Positions 1-12,734 are shown, counted from the first letter of the stretch. The stretch is 64,000 nt of DNA from an uncultured Pelagibacteraceae bacterium (GCA_902550805.1 CACDAL010000006.1:1-64000); one strand, 5' to 3'. The notes: generated by a model from the letters alone, not told the origin. Made by a program: numbers and translations.

Positions 1-230
1 ATTTTAAACTTGTTAAAGGAGAAGATCTTTTGACACTTTATCAATTTAAAACAAAAACTGCCCAACATTATTTTTGTAAAGTTTGTGGCATTCATACTCA
101 CAATAGACCTAGGAGTAATCCAAAAATCTATGGTATTAATATTGCTTGCATTGAAGGTATCAAGCCATTTGAAATAGAAAATGTTCCAGTAAACGATGGA
201 GAGAACCATCCGCTAGATCAAAAAAAATAA
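1..230 (+). CDS. C-terminal part of a GFA-like (glutathione-dependent formaldehyde-activating family) protein, truncated by window start
   Basis: Frame is open to base 1; CKVCGIHTHNRPRSNP resembles the GFA zinc-binding region. Confidence 0.6.
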   Translation, partial: FKLVKGEDLLTLYQFKTKTAQHYFCKVCGIHTHNRPRSNPKIYGINIACIEGIKPFEIENVPVNDGENHPLDQKK

Positions 231-238
231 TATTTTAT

Positions 239-1165
239 ATGCAATCAATTGCTGAGTGTTATAAAAAAGTTAGTAAAGATTGTTTTAAATTTATAAAATC
301 TCAAGAAACTCCAAAAGATAAATTTAAAAATAAAGAAAAGACGATTAGATCTTTAGTTCCAATTAGTTTTTGGATTGCAAGAAAAGCTAGTAAAAAAAAT
401 CCATACATTGTAGGTTTGGCTGGAGGCCAAGGGGCAGGCAAAACAACAATCACTTCAATTATATCAATTATCTTAAGAAAATATTTTAAATTAAATGTTT
501 TTGTAATTTCAATTGATGATTTTTATAAAACTAGAAAAGAAAGATTTTTATTATCTAAAAAAATACACCCTTCATTAATGACCAGAGGAGTTCCAGGAAC
601 ACATGATATAAATATTATGTTAGATTTTTTTAAAAAAGCAAAGAGCAAAAAATTTAAATCTTTAAAACTTCCAAAGTTTAATAAAGCTATTGATGATAGA
701 TATAAAAAAAAATTATGGTATTCGATTAAAAAAAGACCCAATGTTATAATTTTTGAAGGATGGTGCGTTGGCGCTAGAGCTGAGAAAAAAAATACTCTTA
801 AAATAGCAATAAATTCTCTAGAAAAAACGGATGACAAAAAATTGATATGGAGAAAGTTTGTAAACCAGCAATTAAAATCGAGATATAAAAAATTATTCAG
901 CAAATTAAATTGCTTATTGTATTTAAAAGCAAATAATTTCAGTTTGCTTCAAAGATGGAGATTAATTCAGGAAAAAAAGCTTTGGTTAAAAAATAAAAAA
1001 TCAAGTAATAATAAAATTATGAGCAAAAAAGATATTTTTAAGTTTATGCAAACCTATCAAAGAGTGACACAAAATATGTTTAGATATACACCAAAATACG
1101 CATCAATTATTTTAAATTTAAATAGTAATCATCAAATTAAATCTGTTGTATACAAAAAGAAATGA
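239..1165 (+). CDS. P-loop kinase, D-glycerate 3-kinase-like
   Basis: Walker A GLAGGQGAGKTT, SIDDFYKTR, IFEGWCVG motifs typical of the glycerate kinase/PRK-like family. Confidence 0.75.
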   Translation: MQSIAECYKKVSKDCFKFIKSQETPKDKFKNKEKTIRSLVPISFWIARKASKKNPYIVGLAGGQGAGKTTITSIISIILRKYFKLNVFVISIDDFYKTRKERFLLSKKIHPSLMTRGVPGTHDINIMLDFFKKAKSKKFKSLKLPKFNKAIDDRYKKKLWYSIKKRPNVIIFEGWCVGARAEKKNTLKIAINSLEKTDDKKLIWRKFVNQQLKSRYKKLFSKLNCLLYLKANNFSLLQRWRLIQEKKLWLKNKKSSNNKIMSKKDIFKFMQTYQRVTQNMFRYTPKYASIILNLNSNHQIKSVVYKKK

Positions 1166-2454
1166 GAAAAATAATATTTGTTACAGTCCTAGTATTTTTA
1201 TTTTCAGCTAATGCATTTGCTGTTACTTTATATGATGCACTAAATCAAACATATCAAAATAATACCCAATTAAATGCCGAAAGAGAAAATATAAAAGCGT
1301 CTGAAGAAGATATAAATATTTCCGAAGCTGATTATAAACCATCTCTTACTTTAAGTGGATCAAAGAGTTTTGAAAACACGAATGAACTAACAAAACAGAG
1401 TGGTGGCGATGCTAGCGTTTCAGATGTAAATCCTTTAACTTCATCAATAAAATTAGAGCAAACTTTGTTAGACTACGGAAGAGATATTGCTCATGAGAAA
1501 AATATTATTGGACTAGATCTTGCAAAAGCAAAGTTTCTTAAAAAAGAACAAGAAGTTCTTTATAATGCAATAGATGCATTTGCTTCATTAATTTTAGCTA
1601 GAGAGAAATTAACAATTAATAGAAGAAATTTAAATTTACTAATTAAACAAGTAGAAAATGATAAAGTTAGATTGGATAGAGGTCAAATTACAACAGCCGA
1701 TTTATCACAATCAGAGTCATCGCTAGCAGGAGCAAAGGCTCAATTCACTCAAGCAAAAAGTGAATTGATGATTGGTAAATTAAATTATGAAAATATAATT
1801 GGAAATCTTTTAGATCCAAATAAACTTAAAAAATCTTCGAAAGCAATTGCAATAATTCCAAGCAGCTTATCCCAAGCCATCGAACTTTCAAAACAAAATA
1901 ATCCAGAAATTAAAATTGCAAAACTAGAATTAAACCAATCTGAAAAAGATTTTGCCATTTCTGAAGCTGACTTAAAACCAACTGCATCTTTGTCATTAGA
2001 AAAATCTTATTCAGATGATTTAAGTGCAACATATAATCGAAGAGATAAAGATATTTTAAAAGCAACAGTTAGCTGGCCTTTTTATTCTGGAGGAAAAAAA
2101 AGATCAAAGATTAATAAAAATTCTAATCTTATTTATAGAAAAAGGTTATTGTTAGAGGATGCGATTAAATCTACCGAAACAATAGTGGGGAGCGCCTGGT
2201 CTTCATTAGAATCTTCAAAAAGTTTCTTAAATTCTGTGATTGCACAAGTTAAAGCTGCGAAAATAGCAAACGAAGGAATTGCCGAAGAATATCAGAGAGG
2301 CTCAAGAACAACTCTTGATGTAATTCAATCAAACTCTCTTATGTTATCTGCTGAAATTTCCCTAGCCACTTCTCAGAAAAACTACTTAATTGCACAGTAT
2401 AATGTTTTGAAATCTATTGGTTTGCTCAACAAAAGTTATCTAAAACTTAAGTAA
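1162..2454 (+). CDS. TolC-family outer membrane efflux protein
   Basis: Signal peptide, TLYDALNQTYQNN start, duplicated coiled-coil/OEP pattern. Confidence 0.85.
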   Translation: MRKIIFVTVLVFLFSANAFAVTLYDALNQTYQNNTQLNAERENIKASEEDINISEADYKPSLTLSGSKSFENTNELTKQSGGDASVSDVNPLTSSIKLEQTLLDYGRDIAHEKNIIGLDLAKAKFLKKEQEVLYNAIDAFASLILAREKLTINRRNLNLLIKQVENDKVRLDRGQITTADLSQSESSLAGAKAQFTQAKSELMIGKLNYENIIGNLLDPNKLKKSSKAIAIIPSSLSQAIELSKQNNPEIKIAKLELNQSEKDFAISEADLKPTASLSLEKSYSDDLSATYNRRDKDILKATVSWPFYSGGKKRSKINKNSNLIYRKRLLLEDAIKSTETIVGSAWSSLESSKSFLNSVIAQVKAAKIANEGIAEEYQRGSRTTLDVIQSNSLMLSAEISLATSQKNYLIAQYNVLKSIGLLNKSYLKLK

Positions 2455-2562
2455 TTTATATAATTTTAAACAATTTCAAGAAATTTATTGCCAAAGAGAA
2501 CAAAATGTGTACATTTATTTTCATGATTCGAATATTAAAAAACGAAAAAAAAGAGGCAAAAA

Positions 2563-3684
2563 ATGACCAAAAATAACCTAAAAGTGGTGAAATCTACAAA
2601 AGATAAAGAATTAGAAGATAAAGAAAAAAACAAGGCACTAGACGCAGCAATAAGCCAGATCACAGATAACTTTGGAAAAGGTTCTGTAATGAAGCTTGGC
2701 GAGCAAAAAGCTATGGATATTGAATCTGTTTCAACAGGATCTTTAAGCTTAGACCTTGCTCTAGGAATAGGTGGTCTTCCAAAAGGAAGAATTATTGAAA
2801 TTTACGGTCCAGAATCTTCTGGAAAGACAACTTTAGCATTACAAGTTGTGGCAGAAGCCCAAAAAGCAGGTGGTATTTGCGGATTTGTTGATGCGGAGCA
2901 TGCATTAGACCCAGTTTATGCAAAAAAATTAGGAGTTGATACTGAGGAATTATTGATTTCTCAACCAGACACTGGAGAACAGGCATTAGAAATTACTGAT
3001 ACTTTAATTAAATCAGGATCTATGTCAGTTATTGTAATCGACTCTGTTGCGGCATTGACCCCAAGAGCAGAAATTGAGGGAGATATGGGAGATCACCATG
3101 TTGGTCTTCAAGCAAGATTAATGAGTCAGGCTTTAAGAAAATTAACTGGTTCAGTTTCTAGAACAAATACAATGGTTATTTTCATTAATCAAATAAGAAT
3201 GAAAATAGGAGTTATGTTTGGAAGTCCTGAAACTACTTCAGGTGGAAATTCATTAAAATTCTATTCTTCAGTCAGAATGGATATTAGAAGAATTGGTGCA
3301 ATTAAGGAAAAAGAAAATATTATTGGAAATGCAACGAGGGTAAAAGTGGTTAAGAATAAAGTATCACCACCATTTAAAGTTGTTGAGTTCGATCTCATGT
3401 ATGGAAAAGGAATTAGCAAAGTAGGGGAACTAATCGACCTTGGTGCCAAGGCAGATATTGTAGAAAAAGCTGGAGCTTGGTATGCTTACAAAGGTGAAAA
3501 AATTGGTCAAGGTAGAGAAAATGCCAAACTTTACCTTGAACAAAATCCAAAAGCTGCTGCTGAAATCGAAATGGCAATAAGAGAAAAAGCTGGTGTAATT
3601 TCAAAAAAAATTGAAGGGAATCCATTGAACGACGAGAAGACAGAAGAAGAAACAAAAAAAGAAAATCCCATTAAAAAAAATTAG
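2563..3684 (+). CDS. recA: Recombinase RecA
   Basis: [13 protein letters not shown], canonical full-length RecA sequence. Confidence 0.98.
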   Translation: MTKNNLKVVKSTKDKELEDKEKNKALDAAISQITDNFGKGSVMKLGEQKAMDIESVSTGSLSLDLALGIGGLPKGRIIEIYGPESSGKTTLALQVVAEAQKAGGICGFVDAEHALDPVYAKKLGVDTEELLISQPDTGEQALEITDTLIKSGSMSVIVIDSVAALTPRAEIEGDMGDHHVGLQARLMSQALRKLTGSVSRTNTMVIFINQIRMKIGVMFGSPETTSGGNSLKFYSSVRMDIRRIGAIKEKENIIGNATRVKVVKNKVSPPFKVVEFDLMYGKGISKVGELIDLGAKADIVEKAGAWYAYKGEKIGQGRENAKLYLEQNPKAAAEIEMAIREKAGVISKKIEGNPLNDEKTEEETKKENPIKKN

Positions 3685-3703
3685 CAAATAACTTTTAGTT
3701 ATT

Positions 3704-3732
3704 AAAAAGGCGCTCATTAGGGCGCCTTTTTT
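3704..3732 (+). terminator. Rho-independent terminator after recA
   Basis: AAAAAGGCGC ... GCGCCTTTTTT stem with T tract. Confidence 0.9.
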
Positions 3733-3780
3733 CCCTTTACATGTATAGACATCAAATAAAAATGCTGTATTTTAAAAAAT

Positions 3781-6444
3781 ATGGCAAAAACATTAAATGA
3801 TATAAGAGAAAATTTTCTTAAATATTTTGAAAAAAACGATCACAAGATAGTTGAATCAAGCAACTTGGTACCAAACAATGATCCTACCTTGATGTTTGCC
3901 AATTCAGGAATGGTACAGTTTAAAAATGTTTTTACTGGATTAGAAAAAAGAGATTACCAAAGAGCAACAACTTCTCAAAAATGTGTAAGAGCTGGAGGAA
4001 AACATAACGATTTAGAAAATGTTGGCTACACTCCAAGACATCATACTTTCTTTGAAATGTTGGGAAACTTTTCTTTTGGAGATTATTTTAAAGAAAGAGC
4101 AATCGATCTTGCTTGGAATTTAATAACAAAAGACTTTGGCTTAGACAAAGATAGACTTTATGTAACTGTTTTTCATGAAGATGATGATGCTTTTAATTTA
4201 TGGAAGAAAATAGCGGGTTTTAACGATAATAAAATTATTAGAATATCCACAACAGATAACTTTTGGTCAATGGGAGAGACGGGTCCATGTGGACCTTGTT
4301 CTGAAATATTTTATGATCATGGAGATCACTTAAAAGGAGGATTACCTGGGAGCAAAGATGAAGATGGTGATCGTTTCATTGAAATTTGGAATTTAGTCTT
4401 TATGCAGTTTGAACAGATATCAAAAGAAAAAAGAATTGATTTACCAAAACCATCAGTTGATACCGGTATGGGATTAGAAAGGATTGCAGCCTTATTACAA
4501 GGAACACATGATAATTATGAAACAGATCATTTTAAAAAATTAATTGAATCTATTTCTGAAACTGTAAAAGTTAAACAAGATCAAAATAATATTTCAAGCT
4601 TTAGAGTTATAGCTGACCATTTAAGAGCTAGCTCCTTTTTGATAGCCGAAGGAGTTTTGCCTTCTAACGAAGGGAGAGGATATGTTCTTAGAAGGATCAT
4701 GAGAAGAGGAATGCGACACTCTCATTTGCTTGGATCAAAACAACCAATTTTTTATAATATCTTTAAAACCTTAATGGATGAGATGAAAGGAAGCTATCCA
4801 GAGTTACAGAGAGCAGAGTCTTTGATTAAAGAAACTTTAAAGATGGAAGAAGAAAAATTTTTAGTACTTCTGGATAGAGGAATAAAAATTTTAAATAATG
4901 AAATAACCAAAATAGACAAAGTTCTTCCTGGAGAAGTAGCTTTCAAACTTTATGATACTTATGGTTTTCCATTAGATTTAACAGAAGATATTTTAAAAAA
5001 TAAATCTTTAAAAATAGATAATGAAAAATTTCATAATCTTATGAAAGAGAGTAAAGAACTTGCTAAAAAGAATTGGAAAGGATCAGGTGACAGTGCAATA
5101 GATGATATATGGTTTGGCATTAAAGATAAATTAGGTTCTACAGAATTTTTAGGATACGAAACTAATCAAGCCGAAGGAGTTATTGTTTCATTACTGAAAG
5201 ATAATAAGGAAGTTGAAGTTTTAAATCCAGGAGACGAAGGAATGATTATAGTTAATCAAACTCCATTTTATGGTGAGTCAGGAGGTCAGATTGGTGATAA
5301 GGGAGAAATTATCTCAGGACAATTTAAATTTGAAGTATCTGATGTTCAAAAAAAATTAGGTGATTTATTTGTACATTATGGAAAAGTTAATAGTGGCTCA
5401 GTAAAATTAAACCAGAATGTAGAAATGAAGATAGATATCCAAAGAAGAGATAATATTAGGGCTTATCATTCAGCAACTCATTTACTGCATGAGTCATTGA
5501 GAAGAGTTTTGGGCTCACATGTTACTCAAAAAGGATCTTTGGTAGAACCAGAGAGACTTAGATTTGACTTTAGTCATATGAAGCCAATTTCTTCAGACGA
5601 AATTGAAAAAATAGAAACCTTTGTTAATTCAATGGTAGAAAAAAATACAGATGTTAAAACTAGATTGATGACACCCAAAGAAGCAGTAGAAAATGGTGCA
5701 CTTGCATTATTTGGAGAAAAATATGGTGAAGAAGTTAGAGTGTTATCAATGGGCAATGAAGAAACTAAGTATTTTTCAACGGAGTTATGTGGAGGCACTC
5801 ATGTAAGAAACACTGGTGATATTGGCAAATTTAAAATAATTAGCCAATCTTCAATAGCAGCAGGCGTTAGAAGAGTAGAAGCTCTTAGAGACAAACAATT
5901 AGAAAATTATTTAAAAAACAAAGAAAAATTATCTGACCAATCTGCTCAAAAGGAAGAGGAAATAACAAGAAATTTATCAGAACAAATAATTAAACTTGGA
6001 GGAAAACCAAACTTAGATAACCAAAATAAAAAAGAGTTAACTAAAGAGTTATCAAGACAACTTGATCAATTAAATATAAAATTAATATTAGAAGATAAGT
6101 CAAAAAATATAATTAAAGATGAAAAAATTAATGGAGTTAAATTAAGACTCCAAAAAGTTATAGATCTATCGCCTAAAGATTTAAGAAAATTAGTTGATAA
6201 TGGAAAAAAAGAATTAGGAGAAGGAATAGTAATAATATTAGCAAGCAAAGAAGACAAAGTAGGTTTGGCAGTAGGTATTACTGATAAATTAACAAAAAAA
6301 TATGATGCAGTTAAGTTTGCAAAAATTGGTTCAGAAATAATTGGAGGAAAGGGTGGAGGTGGAAGAAAAGATTTTGCTCAAGCAGGAGGTCAAGACTTAA
6401 CTAAAGTAGAAGAAGTTTTTGAAAAACTTAAATCTTTAGTTTAG
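3781..6444 (+). CDS. alaS: Alanyl-tRNA synthetase
   Basis: Full-length AlaS including HxxxH editing motif (HSATHLLH) and C-terminal DHHA1 domain. Confidence 0.97.
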   Translation: MAKTLNDIRENFLKYFEKNDHKIVESSNLVPNNDPTLMFANSGMVQFKNVFTGLEKRDYQRATTSQKCVRAGGKHNDLENVGYTPRHHTFFEMLGNFSFGDYFKERAIDLAWNLITKDFGLDKDRLYVTVFHEDDDAFNLWKKIAGFNDNKIIRISTTDNFWSMGETGPCGPCSEIFYDHGDHLKGGLPGSKDEDGDRFIEIWNLVFMQFEQISKEKRIDLPKPSVDTGMGLERIAALLQGTHDNYETDHFKKLIESISETVKVKQDQNNISSFRVIADHLRASSFLIAEGVLPSNEGRGYVLRRIMRRGMRHSHLLGSKQPIFYNIFKTLMDEMKGSYPELQRAESLIKETLKMEEEKFLVLLDRGIKILNNEITKIDKVLPGEVAFKLYDTYGFPLDLTEDILKNKSLKIDNEKFHNLMKESKELAKKNWKGSGDSAIDDIWFGIKDKLGSTEFLGYETNQAEGVIVSLLKDNKEVEVLNPGDEGMIIVNQTPFYGESGGQIGDKGEIISGQFKFEVSDVQKKLGDLFVHYGKVNSGSVKLNQNVEMKIDIQRRDNIRAYHSATHLLHESLRRVLGSHVTQKGSLVEPERLRFDFSHMKPISSDEIEKIETFVNSMVEKNTDVKTRLMTPKEAVENGALALFGEKYGEEVRVLSMGNEETKYFSTELCGGTHVRNTGDIGKFKIISQSSIAAGVRRVEALRDKQLENYLKNKEKLSDQSAQKEEEITRNLSEQIIKLGGKPNLDNQNKKELTKELSRQLDQLNIKLILEDKSKNIIKDEKINGVKLRLQKVIDLSPKDLRKLVDNGKKELGEGIVIILASKEDKVGLAVGITDKLTKKYDAVKFAKIGSEIIGGKGGGGRKDFAQAGGQDLTKVEEVFEKLKSLV

Positions 6445-7650
6445 CTTTTTTTGTAGCTCTCCATCAATTTTATCAAGAAATTGATTAGTTGTTAGGTATT
6501 TTGTTGATGGTCCAACAAGAATTGCAAGATCTTTGGTCATGGATCCATCTTCAACAGACTTGATGCAAACTTTTTCTAAAATTTTTACAAATTTTTTTAG
6601 ATCTTCATTTCCATCAAGTTTTCCTCTTTGATAAAGGCCTCGAGCCCATGCAAATATAGAAGCTATTGGATTAGTTGAAGTTTCTTTACCTTGTTGATGC
6701 AATCTGTAGTGTCTAGTCACTGTTCCGTGTGCTGCTTCGGCTTCTATGGTTTTTCCATCTGGAGACATTAGAACGCTGCTCATTAAACCTAATGATCCAA
6801 ATCCTTGAGCTACAGTATCGGATTGAACATCTCCATCATAATTTTTACATGCCCAAATATAATTTCCATTCCATTTCATGGCACATGCAACCATATCATC
6901 TATTAGCCTATGTTCGTAAGTAATCTCTCTTTCTTTAAATTTTTCTTTAAATTCGTTTTCATAAACTTCTTCAAATAAATCTTTAAATTTACCATCATAT
7001 TTTTTTAAAATTGTATTTTTAGTAGATAAGTAAACTGGCCATTTTCTATTCAAACCATAATTCATGCAGGCTCTTGCAAAATCTTTTATTGATTGGTCTA
7101 GATTATACATTGATAGGGCTACTCCTGGCCCTGGAAAATTAAACACTTCAAATTCTTTTTTTTCTTTTCCATCTTCAGATGTCCATTTAATTTCCAATCT
7201 TCCTTTGCCAGGAACGTGAAAGTCGGTAGCTCTATATTGATCACCAAATGCATGTCTACCTATACAAATTGGATTGGTCCAACTAGGGACTAATTTTGGA
7301 ATATTTTTACATATTATTGGTTCTCTAAATACAGTTCCACCAATTATATTTCTTATAGTGCCATTAGGAGATCTCCACATTTTTTTTAAACTAAACTCCT
7401 TAACTCTAGATTCATCAGGTGTAATAGTTGCACATTTAATTCCAACTCCATTTTTTTTAATTGCGTTTGCGCAATCAATTGTTATTTGGTCATTTGTTTT
7501 GTCACGATTTTTTATACCGAGGTCATAGTATTCAATTCCTAAATCTAAATACGGAAGAATTAACTTATTTTTTATAAAGTCCCAGATCACTCTAGTCATT
7601 TCATCGCCATCTAGCTCTACTATTGAATTTTTTACCTTAATTTTACTCAT
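6436..7650 (-). CDS. icd: NADP-dependent isocitrate dehydrogenase
   Basis: [17 protein letters not shown], eukaryotic-like Icd family; start trimmed to MSKIKVKNS at 7650. Confidence 0.95.
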   Translation of the reverse strand: MSKIKVKNSIVELDGDEMTRVIWDFIKNKLILPYLDLGIEYYDLGIKNRDKTNDQITIDCANAIKKNGVGIKCATITPDESRVKEFSLKKMWRSPNGTIRNIIGGTVFREPIICKNIPKLVPSWTNPICIGRHAFGDQYRATDFHVPGKGRLEIKWTSEDGKEKKEFEVFNFPGPGVALSMYNLDQSIKDFARACMNYGLNRKWPVYLSTKNTILKKYDGKFKDLFEEVYENEFKEKFKEREITYEHRLIDDMVACAMKWNGNYIWACKNYDGDVQSDTVAQGFGSLGLMSSVLMSPDGKTIEAEAAHGTVTRHYRLHQQGKETSTNPIASIFAWARGLYQRGKLDGNEDLKKFVKILEKVCIKSVEDGSMTKDLAILVGPSTKYLTTNQFLDKIDGELQKKLN

Positions 7651-7724
7651 TTTTTGATATATCTTATTAGTTGAATTTCTTCTTTTAGTATACATATTAA
7701 TCCAAAATTATCAATTTAGCGATT

Positions 7725-8372
7725 ATGACAGATAAAATTTTTCCAAAAATTCACGACGAAGGTTTCAAGTTTATTGTTATTTTTATAATTGCAACGATTG
7801 TGCTTTATTTCATAAATGGATTTTTAGGTTTTATTGGATTGGTTCTAACAATCTGGTGTTATTATTTTTTTAGAGACCCTGAAAGAATCCCAATAGAAGA
7901 TGAAAACTATCTAACAAGCCCAGCAGATGGAATAGTATTGCAAGTTTCAGAAACCAATGGACCTAAAGAGCTTGGTTTAGAAAGTAAAAAATTTAAAAAA
8001 GTTAGTATATTTATGAATGTATTTGATTGTCATGTTAATCGAGCTCCTTGTTCAGGCACAGTCACAGAAATATTATATAAACCAGGAAAATTTATTAATG
8101 CATCACTAGATAAAGCAAGCGAAGATAACGAGAGAAATTATTATAAAATTAAAAATTCTCAAGGTGAGGACATCATAGTAGTTCAGATTGCTGGCTTAAT
8201 CGCAAGAAGAATAGTTACGGAAACTTCAGTTAATCAAGAATTGAGACAGGGATCAAAAATCGGAATGATAAGATTTGGCAGTAGGGCAGAATTGTATTTT
8301 GAAAATTATGAGCCTCTAGTAAAGATAAATCAAAAAACCTACGCTGGAGAAACCTTGATAGCAAGAAGATAA
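7725..8372 (+). CDS. psd: Phosphatidylserine decarboxylase
   Basis: SPADGIVLQV, FMNVFDCHVNRAP, RFGSRAELYF (GS cleavage site). Confidence 0.93.
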   Translation: MTDKIFPKIHDEGFKFIVIFIIATIVLYFINGFLGFIGLVLTIWCYYFFRDPERIPIEDENYLTSPADGIVLQVSETNGPKELGLESKKFKKVSIFMNVFDCHVNRAPCSGTVTEILYKPGKFINASLDKASEDNERNYYKIKNSQGEDIIVVQIAGLIARRIVTETSVNQELRQGSKIGMIRFGSRAELYFENYEPLVKINQKTYAGETLIARR

Positions 8373-8376
8373 TCAT

Positions 8377-9174
8377 ATGGAACAACCAAATAAAAATATT
8401 AAATTAGTTTCAAATAAAAACTCTAGAGTAATTCTTCCAAATATATTAACTTTAGTAGGTGTATGCATAGGATTAAGTTCTATAAAGTTTGCATTTGATG
8501 GAAATTTTAAACTATCTATTATCGCAGTAATTGTTGCTGGAATTATTGATGGACTTGATGGAAGAATAGCCAGATTGATTAAAGGAACTTCAAAAGTTGG
8601 TAAAGAACTAGATTCATTAACAGACGTGATTAGTTTTGGAGTAGCTCCAGCATTTATAATGTATTTTTGGGCCCTATCTGAAATTGGAAGATTGGGATGG
8701 TTAGTATCTTTAATTTATGTAGTTTGTGTAGCTTTAAGACTTGCAAGATTTAATGTTACTTCAGAAGAAGAATCTTCTTGGAAGGATAATTTTTTTGAAG
8801 GCATACCTTCTCCTGCTGGAGGAATCTTGGTTCTTATGCCTTTGATTTATAGTTATAGTGAAATACAATTTTTTAATCTAAACAACAATATTTTAGTACC
8901 TATTTTGTTTATAACCATTTCAATTTTATTAATTAGTAAAATTCCTACATATTCTTTTAAAAAAATTGTAGTTCCAAGAAGCACAACAATATTTTTATTA
9001 TTTGTTGTGATTTTATATTTTGGTCTGTTATTAGTTTATACATTCAACACATTAATTATTTCTGGAGTGGTATATCTTTTAATAATTCCTATTAGTGCGA
9101 CTCATTATTTAATGATTAATAAAAAAAATAAGACTAAGAACGAAAATATTGATCATCACGAAGATGTGTTGTAA
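8377..9174 (+). CDS. pssA: CDP-diacylglycerol--serine O-phosphatidyltransferase
   Basis: DGLDGRIARLIKGTSKVGKELDSLTD CDP-alcohol phosphatidyltransferase motif. Confidence 0.93.
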   Translation: MEQPNKNIKLVSNKNSRVILPNILTLVGVCIGLSSIKFAFDGNFKLSIIAVIVAGIIDGLDGRIARLIKGTSKVGKELDSLTDVISFGVAPAFIMYFWALSEIGRLGWLVSLIYVVCVALRLARFNVTSEEESSWKDNFFEGIPSPAGGILVLMPLIYSYSEIQFFNLNNNILVPILFITISILLISKIPTYSFKKIVVPRSTTIFLLFVVILYFGLLLVYTFNTLIISGVVYLLIIPISATHYLMINKKNKTKNENIDHHEDVL

Positions 9175-10074
9175 ATGAAAGAAAATACCATTATTTCTTT
9201 AGCAGATGCTAATTATTTTGATTTATTAAATGAGTTAGTAGATTCTATAAAAAGGTTTGAAAAAAGCAAAGAAATAGCAATCTGCATTATGGATGCTGGA
9301 TTAAAAAAAGATCAGATTGAAATTCTAGAAAAAAAAGTAGATCATATTAAAAAGGCAGAATGGGATATAGAGGTTTCAAGTTTTAAAGTTAAAGGAAGAG
9401 AATGGTTAAAAAGTCAGGTATCAAGAGCATTTTTACCAAAATATTTTCCTGGCTATAAAAAATACCTATGGATTGATGCGGATGCGTGGGTCAACTCTTG
9501 GTATTCAATTGAATTATTTTTAAAAGGCTGTGAAAATAATAAGCTAGCAATAGCAACATCAGCCGACAGATCTTACGGAAGGGTGTTGAGAGCCGAATGG
9601 TTTCTGGGAAGTTTTGCAAGAATTAAATCTCAAAACTATAAACATGCAAAATCTTCAGGATTTTCTGAAAAAATTGCAAGAGAAGTAGCTTTAAAACCAC
9701 ATTTAAATATCGGAGTATTTTCATTAGAGGCAGACGCTCCTCATTGGGATGTATGGCAAAAAAATTTAAAAAAGGCTTTGTCATCTGGAAAAATATGGGG
9801 CTCAGAACAAATCGCAATGAATATTACAATTTATTCAGACAACCTTGAAGTTGAAATATTGCCAGCTTATTGCAATTGGACTTTAATTGAAGCAATAAAA
9901 TTTGATACAAAAAATAATAAATTTGTTGAGCCATACCTGCCAAATCATGAGATAGGAATAATTCATTTTGCAGGAAAAAATAATGATCAAATTCGAAATA
10001 ATAAAAACTTTATTTCAAAAATTAAGACTTTAGAAGGTGATACCATTGATAAAAGTTTAAGATTTAGGAATTAG
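9175..10074 (+). CDS. Putative glycosyltransferase (GT-A/GT8-like)
   Basis: KKYLWIDADAWVNSW DxD-like motif; WGSEQIAMN. Confidence 0.55.
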   Translation: MKENTIISLADANYFDLLNELVDSIKRFEKSKEIAICIMDAGLKKDQIEILEKKVDHIKKAEWDIEVSSFKVKGREWLKSQVSRAFLPKYFPGYKKYLWIDADAWVNSWYSIELFLKGCENNKLAIATSADRSYGRVLRAEWFLGSFARIKSQNYKHAKSSGFSEKIAREVALKPHLNIGVFSLEADAPHWDVWQKNLKKALSSGKIWGSEQIAMNITIYSDNLEVEILPAYCNWTLIEAIKFDTKNNKFVEPYLPNHEIGIIHFAGKNNDQIRNNKNFISKIKTLEGDTIDKSLRFRN

Positions 10075-10686
10075 TTGAAAAAAAATAAATTTTCAAAAAA
10101 TTGGATAATTAAACAAAAAAGAGATATTTACGTTAAACAATCAAAAATCGAAGGATATAGATCTAGAGCGGTATATAAATTACAAGAAATAAATAAAAAA
10201 TTTAAAATTTTAAAAAATGGTATTAGCGTCGTAGATTTAGGAGCGGCTCCAGGAAGCTGGTCGCAGTTTGTTTCTAGAAATTATAAAAATTCTAAAATAG
10301 TTTCAATAGATCTAAAAGAAATGGATGAAATAGAAAATATTTTTCAAATAAAAGGCGATTTTACTGACGAACAACAGCAAAAAAAAATTATTGATTATTT
10401 TGGTAACAAAATTGATGTGGTTATTTCTGATATGGCAGTTAATACAACGGGAAACAAAAATGTAGACTCATTAGTCACAGGAGAATTGAGTATTGAAGCA
10501 TTAAATTTTTCAACTAATACACTTAAAAAACAAGGAAGTTTCGTATCAAAAATTTTTATGGGCAAGTCTTTTAATGAAATTGTTGAAATGAGTAAGAGAA
10601 AATTCAAAGAAGTTCATGTATTTAAACCACCAGCAAGTAGAAAAAACTCAAAAGAAAACTTCATTATTTGTAAACAATTGAAATAG
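10075..10686 (+). CDS. rlmE: 23S rRNA 2'-O-methyltransferase RlmE (FtsJ family), TTG start
   Basis: GYRSRAVYKLQEI, VVDLGAAPGSWSQ, PPASRKNSKENFIIC. Confidence 0.92.
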   Translation: MKKNKFSKNWIIKQKRDIYVKQSKIEGYRSRAVYKLQEINKKFKILKNGISVVDLGAAPGSWSQFVSRNYKNSKIVSIDLKEMDEIENIFQIKGDFTDEQQQKKIIDYFGNKIDVVISDMAVNTTGNKNVDSLVTGELSIEALNFSTNTLKKQGSFVSKIFMGKSFNEIVEMSKRKFKEVHVFKPPASRKNSKENFIICKQLK

Positions 10687-10727
10687 TAATTCTTTAATTT
10701 TTCCAATAAACAATGTAAAAAATAATC

Positions 10728-11156
10728 ATGAAACTAATTTTGATTTTTTTACTTTCCTTTGGATGTATCTTTTCAGCATTTTCTAAAGAAAATAATTTTT
10801 TTGATGAAGCAAAAAAATTGTATGAAGAAGAAAAATTTGAAGAGTCGAAATTTTTATTTCAGAGAAATATTGTATACAATCCTAAAGACGCAAAATCTTA
10901 TCTTTATTTGGCAAAAATTTATAAAAAAGAGGAAGATAATTCTGAAGAAGAAAAAAATATCAATACAACATTGTTATTAGAACCTAGAAATGAAGAGGCC
11001 ATGTATTTATTGATAGAAATTGAGATTGAGAGATCAAATTTTTCAAAAGCAGAAGAGTTAAAAAACGATTTTAAATCAATATGCTCCACGTTGTGTGAAA
11101 ACATAACATCTATAGATAGTCGACTTAAAGAATTTGAAAAAAAAGATGCATCTTGA
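10728..11156 (+). CDS. Small exported TPR-like protein
   Basis: Signal peptide plus tandem TPR-like helices. Confidence 0.6.
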   Translation: MKLILIFLLSFGCIFSAFSKENNFFDEAKKLYEEEKFEESKFLFQRNIVYNPKDAKSYLYLAKIYKKEEDNSEEEKNINTTLLLEPRNEEAMYLLIEIEIERSNFSKAEELKNDFKSICSTLCENITSIDSRLKEFEKKDAS

Positions 11157-12708
11157 AGATAGACTTAACAAGATCTTAATAATTGATTTTGGTTCACAAT
11201 TCACACAACTTATTGCAAGAAAAATAAGAGAACTTGGAGTTTACTGTGAAATTATTAGCCATAACAAAATATCAAAAAAAAAATATTTAGATGACGATAT
11301 AAAAGGATTAATATTGTCTGGAGGGCCACTTAATGTTTATCAAAATAAAAAAGTAAAATTTAACAAAAAAATATTAAACCAAAACATTCCCATTCTTGGC
11401 ATTTGTTTTGGACATCAAATTATTTCTAAAGTAATGGGTGGTAAAGTAAAACAATCTAAATCTAGAGAATTTGGATTAGCAAAGGTAAAACAAGTTAAAA
11501 ACAGTATTTTAACAAAAAATTTTTTTACAAAAGGTGAAAGCAATGTATGGATGAGCCATGCAGACGAAGTAACAAAGCTTCCAAAAAACTTTGATGTTAT
11601 AGCCAAAAGTTCTAATTCAAAATTGTGCGTAGTTGAAAATACAAAAAAAAATTTATATGGAATTCAATTTCACCCTGAAGTAACTCATACAAATAAAGGA
11701 AAAATAATTCTAAAAAATTTTGTATTTGATATATGTAAATTAAGAAAAAATTGGTCAGCAAAGGATCAAAAAGCAAAACTTATCAAAGAAGTTAGAAAAA
11801 AAGTTGGAAATTCAAAAGTAATTTGCGCCTTATCGGGAGGAGTAGATAGTAGCGTTGTTGCAAAATTATTATCAAAAGCAATTGGAAAAAAATTGATATG
11901 TATTTTTGTAAATACTGGTTTGCTTAGAAAAAATGAAGAAAAACAGGTTGTAAATACTTTTAAAAATAAATTTAAAATTAACTTAATTTATGTAAATGCT
12001 GAAAAAGATTTTTTGTCTAAATTAAAAAATATATCTGACCCTGAAAAAAAAAGAAAAATCATAGGAAATTTATTTATTAAAATTTTTGAAAAATACGCAA
12101 AAAAAATTAAAAATGTTAAATTTCTTGCCCAAGGAACGCTTTATCCAGATCTTATTGAAAGTAAGTCAGTTACAGGAAGCCAAACTTCAAAAATTAAATC
12201 TCACCATAATGTTGGAGGTTTGCCAAAAAAAATGAATTTAAATTTGGTTGAACCGTTAAAATATTTATTTAAAGATGAGGTAAGAAAACTTGGATTAGAA
12301 TTAAATCTGAATAAAGAGATTATTTCTAGGCATCCTTTTCCTGGCCCTGGATTGGCAATACGAATGCCAGGATTAATAACAAAAGAAAAAATTAATATTT
12401 TGAAAGAAGCTGATTATTATTTTATTAAAGCATTAAAGGACAACAAATTGTATCATAAAATCTGGCAAGCATATGCTGCTTTGCTTCCCGTTAAAACGGT
12501 TGGTGTTATGGGAGATAATCGCACATATGAATATTTATGTTTATTAAGAGCAATTACGTCAGAAGACGGCATGACAGCAGATTTTTTTGAATTCAAAAAA
12601 ACCTTTATGCAATCAATATCTAACCAAATAGTCAATAATATAAGAGGAATTAATAGAGTTGTTTATGATGTTACCTCTAAACCACCAAGCACTATTGAAT
12701 TAGAATAA
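11146..12708 (+). CDS. guaA: GMP synthase (glutamine-hydrolysing)
   Basis: [19 protein letters not shown]-terminal PPSTIELE; start taken at MHLEDRLNK. Confidence 0.97.
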   Translation: MHLEDRLNKILIIDFGSQFTQLIARKIRELGVYCEIISHNKISKKKYLDDDIKGLILSGGPLNVYQNKKVKFNKKILNQNIPILGICFGHQIISKVMGGKVKQSKSREFGLAKVKQVKNSILTKNFFTKGESNVWMSHADEVTKLPKNFDVIAKSSNSKLCVVENTKKNLYGIQFHPEVTHTNKGKIILKNFVFDICKLRKNWSAKDQKAKLIKEVRKKVGNSKVICALSGGVDSSVVAKLLSKAIGKKLICIFVNTGLLRKNEEKQVVNTFKNKFKINLIYVNAEKDFLSKLKNISDPEKKRKIIGNLFIKIFEKYAKKIKNVKFLAQGTLYPDLIESKSVTGSQTSKIKSHHNVGGLPKKMNLNLVEPLKYLFKDEVRKLGLELNLNKEIISRHPFPGPGLAIRMPGLITKEKINILKEADYYFIKALKDNKLYHKIWQAYAALLPVKTVGVMGDNRTYEYLCLLRAITSEDGMTADFFEFKKTFMQSISNQIVNNIRGINRVVYDVTSKPPSTIELE

Positions 12709-12734
12709 TAACTAATTATAAAATAAGTTAAATT

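Noticed and set aside
523-903. 126-aa minus-strand ORF inside the glycerate kinase-like gene
   Set aside because: Fully antisense to a well-supported CDS with low-complexity Phe/Leu-rich translation, expected from AT-rich coding DNA.
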